From contig NZ_WBZD01000045.1 of NCBI RefSeq assembly GCF_009720365.1, forward strand, positions 1 through 64,000: a DNA stretch of 64,000 nt. Reading direction: 5' to 3'. The first letter of the stretch is position 1; the number at the start of each line of letters is the position of its first letter. The stretch is from Catellatospora paridis (GTDB lineage: Bacteria; Actinomycetota; Actinomycetes; Mycobacteriales; Micromonosporaceae). The notes under the pieces were generated by a model. It was not told the DNA's origin. It was given only the letters and a program-made list of their open reading frames with translations, and made no database searches. A program made the position numbers and the translations under genes. Below, piece by piece: positions 48,049 through 56,459 of the stretch.

Positions 48049-50064
48049 GTGCCGCCGAAGAAGAAGCGAACACGTGACCACAGCGCCCTCGACCTGCTCG
48101 AGGCCGCTGTCGGCGCGGTGCCCGGCGGCTCGGCCCGGCCCGGCCAGCAGGCCATGACCGCGGCCATCAGCACCGCCATCGAGTCCGGCGACCACCTGCT
48201 GGTGCAGGCCGGCACCGGCACCGGCAAGTCGCTGGCCTACCTCGCCCCGGCGCTGACCGTCGACGGGCCTGTCGTCATCTCGACGGCCACGCTGGCGCTG
48301 CAGTCGCAGCTGGTCGAGAAGGACCTGCCCCGCATCGGCAGGGCGATCTCCCCGCTGCTCGGTCGCGAGCCGACGTTCGCCCTGCTCAAGGGCCGTCACC
48401 ACTACGTGTGCCTGGCGAAGCTGGAGCACTCCGACGAGCAGGATCCCCAGGACTCGCTGTTCGACGCGGGCACCAGCGGCAGCGGGGTGAAGTGGCTCGG
48501 CGAGTCGGGCAAACTCGGCAAGCAGATCGAGCGCATCCGCGACTGGGCGATGGACAGCGACACCGGCGACCGCGACGAGCTGGACCCGGGTGTCGACGAC
48601 ACGGCCTGGCGCATGGTGTCGACCCCCGCGCGCGAGTGCGTCGGCGCGGCCCGGTGCCCATACGGGCCGGAGTGCTTCGCGGAGCTGTCGCGGGCCCGTG
48701 CCCGCGAGGCCGACGTGGTGGTCACCAACCACTCGCTGTTGTCGGTCGACATGATGGCCGGGCGGCACATCGTGCCCGAGCACAAACTCCTGATCATCGA
48801 CGAGGCCCACGAGCTGGCCGACCGGGTCTCCAGCGCCGCCCAGGCCGAGCTGACCCCCGACGCCGTCGATCGCACCGCCCGCGCCGCCCGCCCATACGTG
48901 GAGGGCGAGGAGTACCAGTCCCTGGTCGAGGCCGCCGACGCGCTGACCGTGGGGCTGGCCGAGACCCCGGCCGGGCGGATCACCGGCAAGCTGCCGACCG
49001 GCATCGTCGAGGCCTGCACGCTGCTCGACGGGGCGACCCGGCGCGGGCTCTCCCGGATCGGCGAGATCAAGGCCGACGACCCCGACCCGGTGCGCAAGCA
49101 GCAGGCCAAGTCGCTGCTCGACGAGGTCTCCAAGACCGCGCAGCGGCTGCTGGAGGACAACGAGCACGACGTCGCCTGGGTGGAGCACGAGCCGCGCCGG
49201 GCCCTGGTCGTCGCGCCGCTGTCGGTCGCCGGCCTGCTCGGCGAGAAGCTGTACGAGGACCGCACCGTCATCGCCACCTCGGCCACGCTGACCCTCGGCG
49301 GCAACTTCGACACCCTCGCCCGCTCGCTGGGCCTGCCGGTGAGCCCCAAGACCGCCGCCAAGCCCGGCGCGCCGGCGGAGTCGGCCTCCGGGCCGGGCTG
49401 GAAGTCGCTCGACGTCGGGTCCCCGTTCGACTATCCGAAGCAGGGCATCCTCTACGTCGCCGCGCACCTGCCCCGGCCCGCCGCGTCGGGCCTGCCGGAC
49501 GCGACCGGGGCGGAGCTGCTGGCGCTGGTCGAGGCGCTCGGCGGGCGTACCCTCGGGCTCTTCTCCTCCCGCAAGGCCGCGCAGCAGGCCGCGGAGCTGC
49601 TGCGGGCCAAGACGAACCTGACCGTGCTGCTGCAGGGCGACGAGGCGCTGCCGATCCTGGTCCGCAAGTTCCGCGAGGACCGCAACAGCTGCCTGCTCGG
49701 CGTCATGTCGCTGTGGCAGGGCGTGGACGTGCCGGGTGACGCCTGCCAGCTGGTCGTCATCGACCGGCTGCCGTTCCCGCGCCCGGACGAGCCACTGGCC
49801 TCGGCCCGCTCGGCGGCGGTCGACGAGGGCGGCGGCTCGGGCTTCGCCGCGGTGAGCGTGCCCATCGCGGCGATCCGGCTGGCCCAGGGCGTGGGCCGCC
49901 TGATCCGCTCCACCTCGGACAAGGGCGTGGTCGCGGTCCTCGACTCCCGCCTGGAGACGGCCCGCGGCTACGGCGCCTTCCTCCGCGCCAGCCTCCCGCC
50001 CTTCTGGTACACCACCAAGCAGGAGATCGTCCTCAAATCCCTGAAACGCCTCAGCGAGAGCTGA
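48049..50064 (+). CDS. DinG/XPD-like ATP-dependent DNA helicase
   Basis: 671 residues from GTG 48049, 6 nt after TACGGT (leaderless). Walker A VQAGTGTGKSLAYL, motif Ia ISTATLALQSQL, DEAH box LLIIDEAHELADR, and C-terminal helicase motifs LGVMSLWQGVDVPGDACQLV and LAQGVGRLIRS. Four Cys (YVC near 122, then ECVGAARCPYGPEC) lie where the Fe-S cluster of XPD/DinG helicases sits. 5'-3' helicase activity in DNA repair is expected. Basic N-terminus PPKKKRTR. Confidence 0.93.
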   Translation: MPPKKKRTRDHSALDLLEAAVGAVPGGSARPGQQAMTAAISTAIESGDHLLVQAGTGTGKSLAYLAPALTVDGPVVISTATLALQSQLVEKDLPRIGRAISPLLGREPTFALLKGRHHYVCLAKLEHSDEQDPQDSLFDAGTSGSGVKWLGESGKLGKQIERIRDWAMDSDTGDRDELDPGVDDTAWRMVSTPARECVGAARCPYGPECFAELSRARAREADVVVTNHSLLSVDMMAGRHIVPEHKLLIIDEAHELADRVSSAAQAELTPDAVDRTARAARPYVEGEEYQSLVEAADALTVGLAETPAGRITGKLPTGIVEACTLLDGATRRGLSRIGEIKADDPDPVRKQQAKSLLDEVSKTAQRLLEDNEHDVAWVEHEPRRALVVAPLSVAGLLGEKLYEDRTVIATSATLTLGGNFDTLARSLGLPVSPKTAAKPGAPAESASGPGWKSLDVGSPFDYPKQGILYVAAHLPRPAASGLPDATGAELLALVEALGGRTLGLFSSRKAAQQAAELLRAKTNLTVLLQGDEALPILVRKFREDRNSCLLGVMSLWQGVDVPGDACQLVVIDRLPFPRPDEPLASARSAAVDEGGGSGFAAVSVPIAAIRLAQGVGRLIRSTSDKGVVAVLDSRLETARGYGAFLRASLPPFWYTTKQEIVLKSLKRLSES

Positions 50065-50115
50065 CCCGCGCCGCCGGCAGGTGTGTCCGGCAGGAGCCGA
50101 GCCGGAGACGGCCCG

Positions 50116-51294
50116 TCAGCAGTCGCAGCCGCAGCAGTCGCAGTCGCAGTGTTTGGCGCACTTGCAGCAGTCGCAGACGTCGCAGCAGTTGCCGCAGTCC
50201 CCGCAGCCGGCGCACCAGCCCTCGTGGGGCAGGCCGCTCCACGGGCCCGGGTAGGGGTCGCGGCAGCAGACCTGGCAGGTGCAGCACATCCAGCTCGCGA
50301 CGGCGCAGCCGAACAGCGGGCCACGGGTGGCCGGCGGCATCTCCACCTGCGGCCACCAGCACGAGCCGCTGCCCGGCGGCTTCGGGGTCTTCGGCCGGCG
50401 GCCCTTCTTACCGGGCTGGACGACCGGCGGGTAGTAGTCCGGGTCCGCGCCCGCGAAGGTGCGCTCGATGGCGTGCTCGACCTCGTGCACCAGCAGCCGG
50501 TGCACCAGCTTCCGATCGGTGAAGGCGACCTCGTCCAGGGCCAGCCGGATGCCCGCCGCGGCATCCCGGGCCAGCACCCCGGCCTGCCCGAACGAAGCCC
50601 CGGTGGCCAGCAGCGGGTTCCACGCCCCGGCGGCCCGGTCGGCGGCGAGGTCCTCGACCGCGTCGAGCAGGTGCGCGATCCGGCCGAAGAAGCGGCCCGC
50701 CTCGGCCAGCGGCTCGACGTTGCCGGGCCGGCCCGCCAGCACCGCGGTGTGCGCGAACGCGGCCGCGGTGGCGAGCTCGGTGGGCTCGGTGACGGTGAGC
50801 AGCGACCCGCCCGCCGTGACGGCCCGCTCGACCTCCCGCTGGCCGTGCACGGCGGCCAGCAGCACCCCGGTGTCCAGGCCGAGGTCCAGCCCGGACCGGT
50901 GGGCGCGGGCCGCCCAGCGCCGCGCGACCAGGCGGGCGCCTGCGGCGACCGGGCGGCGGGCGTACGCGCCGTCGCCGTCGGCGGCGTGGTCGGACAGCTT
51001 CGCCGAGGCCAGCACGAGGGAGACCGTCGCGGCCAGCCGCGCCCCGACGCCCTCGGCCACGGAGGCGGTTCGCATGCCGCGCAGCGGGCAAGGGCCCGCG
51101 GTGCGCCGCCGGACGGTCGCCGACTGCGCCTGGGTCAGCGCGGAGATGATCAAGCCGTCGTAGTTGGTGACGATGCGGGCCGCCTGGCCGTGCTCGTCAC
51201 GCAGCGCCAGGCACAGCCCGCACAGGTGGCCGAGCCATTCGCCGTGCAGCCGCTCGGACAGGCTGTGCGCGCAGGGTCTGATGATGCCGAACAC
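50116..51294 (-). CDS. DUF5685 protein with extreme Cys-rich tail
   Basis: 392 residues from GTG 51294, 7 nt after TAGGCT (leaderless); the longer frame to 51321 lacks a signal. The N-terminal 280 residues are the helical DUF5685 domain (RPCAHSLSERLHGEWLGHLC, with an early Cys cluster CGLCLAL and a central HLLDAVEDLAADRAAGAWNP). The last 85 residues contain about 22 Cys in CC, CxC and CxxC spacing (for example CCTCQVCC and CDVCDCCKC), after a basic linker KKGRRPKTPK. This resembles metallothionein-like or zinc-cluster sequence. Known DUF5685 members in Streptomyces sit near RiPP or terpene-like genes in some cases; a role cannot be fixed. Confidence 0.88.
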   Translation of the reverse strand: MFGIIRPCAHSLSERLHGEWLGHLCGLCLALRDEHGQAARIVTNYDGLIISALTQAQSATVRRRTAGPCPLRGMRTASVAEGVGARLAATVSLVLASAKLSDHAADGDGAYARRPVAAGARLVARRWAARAHRSGLDLGLDTGVLLAAVHGQREVERAVTAGGSLLTVTEPTELATAAAFAHTAVLAGRPGNVEPLAEAGRFFGRIAHLLDAVEDLAADRAAGAWNPLLATGASFGQAGVLARDAAAGIRLALDEVAFTDRKLVHRLLVHEVEHAIERTFAGADPDYYPPVVQPGKKGRRPKTPKPPGSGSCWWPQVEMPPATRGPLFGCAVASWMCCTCQVCCRDPYPGPWSGLPHEGWCAGCGDCGNCCDVCDCCKCAKHCDCDCCGCDC

Positions 51295-51410
51295 GCGCGG
51301 CAGCCTAGGCCACGCTGTCACGCCCCGCCCGGCTTGTGTCGCCGTGCCGACCGTCTCCGCGGGCTGCCGGCCGCCTGCGGCGGCTGAGATCGCCCGGAGT
51401 CAGCCGAGCG

Positions 51411-51752
51411 TCAGAGGTACAGGCCGGTGGCGTCGGGCTCCACCCGCGAGGCCGCGACGGCGTGCACGTCCCGTTCGCGCAGCAGCACGTACGCCTCGCC
51501 GTGCAGTTCCACCTCGGAGCGCTCGTCCGGATCGAACAGCACCCGGTCACCGACCTGGATCGCGCGCACGTGCGGGCCGACGCCGACGGCGGTCGCCCAG
51601 GACAGCCGCGTCCCGACCGAGGCGGTGGCCGGGATCACCAGGCCCGCGGACGAGCGCCGCTCCCCCTCGGCCGCGTCCTGCTTGACCAGCACCCGGTCGT
51701 GCAGCAGGCGGATCGGCAGGCCGGTCTCGGCGGTGGCTGGATTGAGTGTCAC
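51411..51752 (-). CDS. GroES-like co-chaperonin family protein
   Basis: 113 residues from GTG 51752, with TACCCT 7 nt upstream (leaderless). IRLLHDRVLVKQDAAEGERR begins the Cpn10 barrel, then SAGLVIPATASV in the place of the mobile loop, and AVGVGPHVRAIQVGDRVLFD and GEAYVLLRERDVHAV. No groEL is adjacent and the sequence differs from canonical GroES, so it is a Cpn10-like paralogue. Confidence 0.88.
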   Translation of the reverse strand: MTLNPATAETGLPIRLLHDRVLVKQDAAEGERRSSAGLVIPATASVGTRLSWATAVGVGPHVRAIQVGDRVLFDPDERSEVELHGEAYVLLRERDVHAVAASRVEPDATGLYL

Positions 51753-51832
51753 GCCGGTCAGGGTACTTCCCCGATGGCGCGGTGGTCGCAGGCGACTAAC
51801 GTGGTGACGTTGCCTGTCCCGGGAGGACACCA

Positions 51833-53092
51833 GTGGGTCGTTTGGACAACTTCAAGGCGAATGTGCGGCGTGCCTACGAGGCGAGCCGTGCCAGCGCCCG
51901 CGCCAAGCGCGAGCAGGAGGACCGCGAGCGCCGGGAGGCCGACCAGCCGCTGCCCGAGCCGGCCGCGCCCGAACTGCAGCACCACTCCACGGCCAGCCGC
52001 GACGACGTCGACGTGCCGTACGGGCTGCGCATCGGCGCGGCCTGGGCGTGGCGCATCATCGTGCTCGGCTTCATGCTCGTCTACCTGCTGCAGTTCCTCG
52101 GGAAGATCAGCATCGTCATCGTGCCGGTGCTGATCGCCATGCTGCTGGCCGCGCTGCTGGCGCCCGCCGTGCGCTGGCTGAACCACATCCGGGTGCACCG
52201 GTCGCTGGCCACCGCGATCGTGGTGCTGGTCGGGCTGGCCGCGGTCGCCGGCACGCTGACCATGGTGATCAACCAGTTCGTCAACGGGCTGCCCGACCTG
52301 ACCAAGAACGCGGCGGAGGGCGTGCAGCAGATCCAGACCTGGCTCAAGAACGGCCCGCTGCACCTGACCGACGCGCAGATGGGCAGCGCGATCGACTCGG
52401 TCACCAAGTCCATCACGACGAACAAGGAAGCCCTGACCACCGGCGCGATCACCACCGCGACGACCGTGTTCGAGGTGCTCAGCGGCCTGTTCCTGGTGAT
52501 CTTCACGCTCTTCTTCTTCCTGCGCGACGGCCGCGTCATCTGGCGCTTCCTGCTGCGCCTGGTGCCGGGTCAGGCCCGCGAGCCGCTCGACCGGGCCGGG
52601 GTCGCCGCGTGGGCCTCGCTGGGGGCGTACGTGCGGGCCACCGTGCTGGTCGCGTTCATCGACGCGCTCGGCATCGGCATCGCGCTGGCCGCGCTGCGGG
52701 TGCCGTTCGCGCTGCCGCTGGCCGCGCTGGTGTTCCTCGGCGCGTTCATCCCGATCGTCGGTGCCACCCTGTCGGGCGCGGTCGCGGTGCTGGTCGCCCT
52801 GGTCACCAACGGCCCGCTGACGGCGCTGCTGGTGCTGGCCGCGGTCATCGCCATCCAGCAGATCGAGGGCCACCTGCTCCAGCCGCTGATCATGGGCCGG
52901 GCGGTCGCCATCCATCCGCTCGCCGTGATCCTCGGCATCGCCGCGGGCGTCGTGCTGGCCGGGATCGTGGGTGCGCTGATCGCCGTGCCGCTGATCGCGG
53001 TCCTGAACACCGCGATCCGGCAGCTGGCCGGACGCCCGCAGCCGGAACCTGACTCGGTGATCGTCAAAGCGCCGCCCGCGTCCGCCGTCTGA
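51833..53092 (+). CDS. AI-2E transporter family (TqsA/UPF0118) membrane protein
   Basis: 419 residues from GTG 51833 with GGGAGG 8 nt upstream. A charged N-terminal head (about 1-70) precedes seven or eight transmembrane helices. FLGAFIPIVGATLSGAVAVL and QQIEGHLLQPLIMGRAVAIH are the family signatures. Some members export autoinducer 2, others are Na+/H+ antiporters; the substrate is not known here. Confidence 0.94.
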   Translation: MGRLDNFKANVRRAYEASRASARAKREQEDRERREADQPLPEPAAPELQHHSTASRDDVDVPYGLRIGAAWAWRIIVLGFMLVYLLQFLGKISIVIVPVLIAMLLAALLAPAVRWLNHIRVHRSLATAIVVLVGLAAVAGTLTMVINQFVNGLPDLTKNAAEGVQQIQTWLKNGPLHLTDAQMGSAIDSVTKSITTNKEALTTGAITTATTVFEVLSGLFLVIFTLFFFLRDGRVIWRFLLRLVPGQAREPLDRAGVAAWASLGAYVRATVLVAFIDALGIGIALAALRVPFALPLAALVFLGAFIPIVGATLSGAVAVLVALVTNGPLTALLVLAAVIAIQQIEGHLLQPLIMGRAVAIHPLAVILGIAAGVVLAGIVGALIAVPLIAVLNTAIRQLAGRPQPEPDSVIVKAPPASAV

Positions 53093-53102
53093 GACATGAG
53101 AC

Positions 53103-53140
53103 GAAAGGGCTCCGCCGGGTTTCCCCGGCGGAGCCCTTTC
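53103..53140. terminator. Bidirectional terminator
   Basis: GAAAGGGCTCCGCCGGG and CCCGGCGGAGCCCTTTC (53103-53119 and 53124-53140) form a 17-bp perfect stem with a 4-nt loop between the convergent AI-2E and PrsW genes. Confidence 0.95.
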
Positions 53141-53157
53141 TCGTCGTGGCAGCGGCG

Positions 53158-54807
53158 TCAGACCGCCTGCGGCGGGTAGTACGGCTGCGGCGGGTACGGG
53201 TACCCCGGCATCGGCGGGTACGCCGCCGGGTACGCGGGCGCGGGCGGGGGCAGCAGCACCGGCACCGGCACCACCGGCTCGGCGGGCATGGGCACCGTGC
53301 GGGTCACCCCGTCCGGGAACGTCATCCGGTATGCCGCGCCGTCGAAGAAGGCCGGCGGCACCTGCGGGTCGCGCCCCACGAACACCGCCCGCGTGGCGTT
53401 CAGCACCTGCAACAGGTCGCGCTCCTCGGCGATGCTGCGGTCCCGGTCGGCCGGGTTCTCGTCGAGACCGCGGTTCATGCCGTCGCGCACCAGCGCGAGC
53501 CGGGTGGCCGCGAACTGGAACTCCTTCATGGCCTTGCGGCCCGGGTCCCCGGCGACCCGCCGCGCCCAGACCCGGGCGGCGTGCCGGCGGGACAGCGTGC
53601 CCATGGCCGCCACCTCGGGCGGGGTGAGCCAGCCCGCCGTGGCGTACGCGGGCAGCACCTGCAACGCCAGCCGGCCCTCGCGGGCCCGCACCCACAGCGC
53701 GACACCGATCATCGACAGGAACACCGGCACCATGACCGCGATGTAGCCGTACAGGAAGAAGTAGGGGCTGATCTCGGCCGCCAGCGTGGCCATCAGGTTC
53801 CACGAGCCGTGCAGCGTCATCGCCAGCAGCAGCCCGCCCACCGGCGCGCACCAGCGCACCCAGCTGCTGGCCGAGCGCGCGGCGATGCCGATGCCGATGC
53901 CGGTCATCGAGGTGAACAGCGGGTGGGCGAACCCGGACATCAAAATGCGGACCAGGAACATGCCGAAGACCAGCTGCGCCCCGGAGTACGGCCCCCACTG
54001 CTCGTTGCCCGAGTAGAAGCCGTGCCCGCCCAGGTAGAGGATGTTCTCCACCATCGCGAAGCCGACCCCGGACAGGCCGCAGTAGACGATGCCGTCGGTG
54101 ATGCCGGACAGCTCGCGGCGGCGGCGCCACAGGATCCACAGCGGGAACGCCGCCTTGCCCAGCTCCTCGATGAACGGCGCGACGACCGTGGCCACCACCG
54201 CGTCCGGCAGGGTCACCACGTTCAGCCAACCGGAGAAGAACGAGTTGACGCCGAGCGCCAGCAGCGTCGCCGGGAACGCGCCCCACAGGAAGCTGATCAC
54301 CAGCAGTTTCGGCGGCTCCGGCTCGTACCGGTCGAGCCAGAGGAACGCGGCGACCAGCACCGGCACCGGCAGCAGCGCCGCGGACAGGCCGACCGCGAAC
54401 GCCAGCGGCCCGATCTTCCAGCCCAGGTAGCCGAGCATGCCCAGGGCGGAGCCGCCGACGACGACGATCGCGAGCAGCAGCGGGAGCCAGCGCCGGGGGC
54501 GCTTGAGCGGCAGCGACGGCTCGGGCAGACCCGGCGGCAGACCGAGCCCGGCCGTGCCCGTCGCCAAGCCCTGCGCCGGCGCGGCCGCAGCCGGGACCGG
54601 CGTGACCGAGCTCGGCGTGATCGGTGCCGGCATGACCGGGGCCGGCACGTCCGGCGTGGACGGCGGCGCGGTCGGTCCGGATGACTCCGGCGCCTGCCAC
54701 GTGTGTGCCGGTGCGGGCTGCTGCCATTCCGGCAGCGGCGGCCACGGTGCGGCCGGGCCGCCGTCGCGGTTGCCGGGTGCGGTCCCAGGAGTCGGGAGGT
54801 CGGACAT
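53158..54807 (-). CDS. PrsW family intramembrane metalloprotease
   Basis: 549 residues from ATG 54807, with TAGGCT 6 nt upstream (leaderless). A Pro-rich cytoplasmic head (1-125), then eight or more transmembrane helices. Protease signatures: VVAPFIEELGKAAFPLWILW (EExxK), FAHPLFTSMTG and MTLHGSWN (active-site His). After the membrane part comes a helical region and a Tyr/Pro-rich repeat tail (YPPMPGYPYPPQPYYPPQ). PrsW in Bacillus cuts an anti-sigma factor. Here the target is unknown. Confidence 0.93.
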   Translation of the reverse strand: MSDLPTPGTAPGNRDGGPAAPWPPLPEWQQPAPAHTWQAPESSGPTAPPSTPDVPAPVMPAPITPSSVTPVPAAAAPAQGLATGTAGLGLPPGLPEPSLPLKRPRRWLPLLLAIVVVGGSALGMLGYLGWKIGPLAFAVGLSAALLPVPVLVAAFLWLDRYEPEPPKLLVISFLWGAFPATLLALGVNSFFSGWLNVVTLPDAVVATVVAPFIEELGKAAFPLWILWRRRRELSGITDGIVYCGLSGVGFAMVENILYLGGHGFYSGNEQWGPYSGAQLVFGMFLVRILMSGFAHPLFTSMTGIGIGIAARSASSWVRWCAPVGGLLLAMTLHGSWNLMATLAAEISPYFFLYGYIAVMVPVFLSMIGVALWVRAREGRLALQVLPAYATAGWLTPPEVAAMGTLSRRHAARVWARRVAGDPGRKAMKEFQFAATRLALVRDGMNRGLDENPADRDRSIAEERDLLQVLNATRAVFVGRDPQVPPAFFDGAAYRMTFPDGVTRTVPMPAEPVVPVPVLLPPPAPAYPAAYPPMPGYPYPPQPYYPPQAV

Positions 54808-54840
54808 GGGCGCAGCCTACCTCCGCTATGCTCGGCGAAA

Positions 54841-55007
54841 GGTCACGAGTGTCAGCCGCTCTCACATTCACCTGCGCAAGCGGGCGGAAGTGTCGAAAGA
54901 TGGAGCAAAGCCCCGGCTTGCTGACCGGCAACCCTCTGTAGTTCGCGGTGGGGTGCCCCGGGTGATGACCGGGCCCAGCCCGTTGTCGTGCTGGGCAAGC
55001 GCGGACC
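54841..55007 (+). ncRNA. SAM-IV riboswitch
   Basis: GGTCACGAGTGTCAGC at 54841 pairs with GGGTGATGACC ending 54970. Conserved SAM-IV parts are present: AAGCCCCGGCTTGCTGACCG, GGCAACCCTC, GCGGTGGGGTGCCCCGGGTG and the terminal GGGCAAGCGCGGACC. The second stem carries an extended insertion (about 54857-54906) compared with the shortest examples. It lies directly before the PLP enzyme, whose expression is probably switched off by SAM. Confidence 0.93.
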
Positions 55008-55045
55008 ACTGCCCTGCCAGGGGTCCCTGACCCCGGAGGTGCCTC

Positions 55046-56320
55046 ATGACCGCGATCGCCCAACGACCCTGCAGCGTCGTCGAGACGGCCGACATCACGT
55101 CCGTACGCGTGACCGAACCCCAGTTGACCGTGCTCGGCGTGCCCGGCCAGATCAACCTCGACTACGCCGCCACCGCGCCCTGCCTGCGCGCCGCCGCCGA
55201 CGCGGTCACCGCGCTGCTGCCCTGGTACGGCTCCGTGCACCGGGGCGCGGGCGCGCTGTCGCAGCGCTGCACGCTGGAGTACGAACGCGCCCGGCAGACG
55301 GTCGGCGACTTCGTCGGCGCGCGCGCCGAGGACCACGTCGTGTTCACCCGCAACACCACCGACGCGCTGAACCTGCTCGCCCACGCGCTGCCCGCGGGCA
55401 CCACCGTGATCACGTACGCCGGCGAGCACCACGCCAACCTGCTGCCCTGGCCCAACGCGGTGCGCCTGCCGGTGCCAGCCTCGCCCGACGCCGCGGTGCG
55501 CTACCTGGCCGCCGCGCTGGCCGAGGTGCGCCGGGGCAACGCCGACGGCCGGATCCTGGTCGCCGTGACCGGTGCCGGCAACGTCACCGGCGAGCTTTGG
55601 CCGGCCGCGCAGCTGGCCCTGATCGCGCACCGGTTCGGGGCCCGGATCGTGCTCGACGCCGCGCAGCTCGCCCCGCACGTGCCCGTCGACGTGTCCACGC
55701 TGGACGTCGACTACGTGGCGCTGTCGGGACACAAGCTCTACGCCCCGTTCGGTGCGGGCGTGCTCGTCGGCCGGGGCGACTGGCTCGACGAGGCCCAGCC
55801 CTATCTGGCGGGCGGCGGGGCGACCAGCGGGGTCGGCGACGCCACCCACGACGTACGGTGGACCACCGGCCCGGCCCGGCATGAGGCCGGCACCCCCAAC
55901 CTGCTCGGCGCGGTGGCCCTGGCGGCCGTGTGCGCGACCCTCGACGCCGCCGACCGGTACGCGCTGCACGCCGAGGAGCAGCGCCTGCTGGCGAAGCTGC
56001 GGGCGGGCCTGGCCGAGCTGCCCGACGTCGCCGAGCTGCGCACCTTCGACGCCGACGCGGCCCGGATCGGCGTGGTGTCGTTCGCGGTGCGCGGCCGCGA
56101 CTCCGCCGACATCGCCCAGCGGCTGGCCCGCGAGCACCACATCGGGGTGCGCGACGGCCTGTTCTGCGCCCACCCGCTGGCCCGCCGCCTGCTCGGCGAG
56201 GCTTCGGTGCGGGCCGGCTGGGACGGCGTGCCGGCGACCGCGCTGCGGGCCAGCATCGGCATCGGCACCACCGACGCCGACGTGGACACGTTCCTCGGCG
56301 CGCTGCGCGAGATCGTCTGA
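55046..56320 (+). CDS. Class V aminotransferase / cysteine desulfurase-like PLP enzyme
   Basis: 424 residues from ATG 55046 with GGAGG 9 nt upstream. Class V fold: INLDYAATAPCLRAAADAV, RNTTDALNLLAHAL, EHHANLLPW, VLDAAQLAPHVPVDVSTLDV and the PLP lysine in VALSGHKLYAPFGAGVLVG. The C-terminal FAVRGRDSADIAQRLAREHH with DGLFCAHPL holds a candidate Cys. A SAM-IV riboswitch upstream ties it to methionine, cysteine or SAM metabolism. The exact reaction is unknown; sulfur recovery from cysteine or homologue is one option. Confidence 0.9.
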   Translation: MTAIAQRPCSVVETADITSVRVTEPQLTVLGVPGQINLDYAATAPCLRAAADAVTALLPWYGSVHRGAGALSQRCTLEYERARQTVGDFVGARAEDHVVFTRNTTDALNLLAHALPAGTTVITYAGEHHANLLPWPNAVRLPVPASPDAAVRYLAAALAEVRRGNADGRILVAVTGAGNVTGELWPAAQLALIAHRFGARIVLDAAQLAPHVPVDVSTLDVDYVALSGHKLYAPFGAGVLVGRGDWLDEAQPYLAGGGATSGVGDATHDVRWTTGPARHEAGTPNLLGAVALAAVCATLDAADRYALHAEEQRLLAKLRAGLAELPDVAELRTFDADAARIGVVSFAVRGRDSADIAQRLAREHHIGVRDGLFCAHPLARRLLGEASVRAGWDGVPATALRASIGIGTTDADVDTFLGALREIV

Positions 56321-56335
56321 CGCCCGGAAAGCACC

Positions 56336-56367
56336 GCGGCCGGTGACCCGCAGGGGTCACCGGCCGC
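56336..56367 (+). terminator. Terminator after the PLP enzyme
   Basis: GCGGCCGGTGACCC (56336-56349) and GGGTCACCGGCCGC (56354-56367) form a perfect 14-bp stem with loop GCAG. Confidence 0.9.
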
Positions 56368-56384
56368 TTGCCGTCACTGAGCGG

Positions 56385-56459
56385 TCAGGCGTCGACCTTC
56401 CGGCGGCGCGTCACCAGGTAGAGCACGATGCCCACGGCTACGACCGCACCGCCGATCAC
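56385..56459 (-). CDS. Tiny membrane peptide (24 aa) coupled to the FUSC gene
   Basis: GTG 56459 overlaps the stop of the FUSC-like gene as GTGA, with GGAG about 10 nt upstream. The product is one hydrophobic helix (IGGAVVAVGIVLYLV) and TRRRKVDA. The frame continues open upstream but overlaps the larger gene. GTGA coupling recurs in this window. Could also be chance. Confidence 0.4.
   Translation of the reverse strand: MIGGAVVAVGIVLYLVTRRRKVDA

Noticed and set aside
51758-56173. 1471-codon minus-strand open frame
   Set aside because: It spans AI-2E, PrsW and PLP-enzyme genes on either strand, with amino acid content typical of a shadow frame (His/Arg/Gly-rich). The real genes have family motifs.
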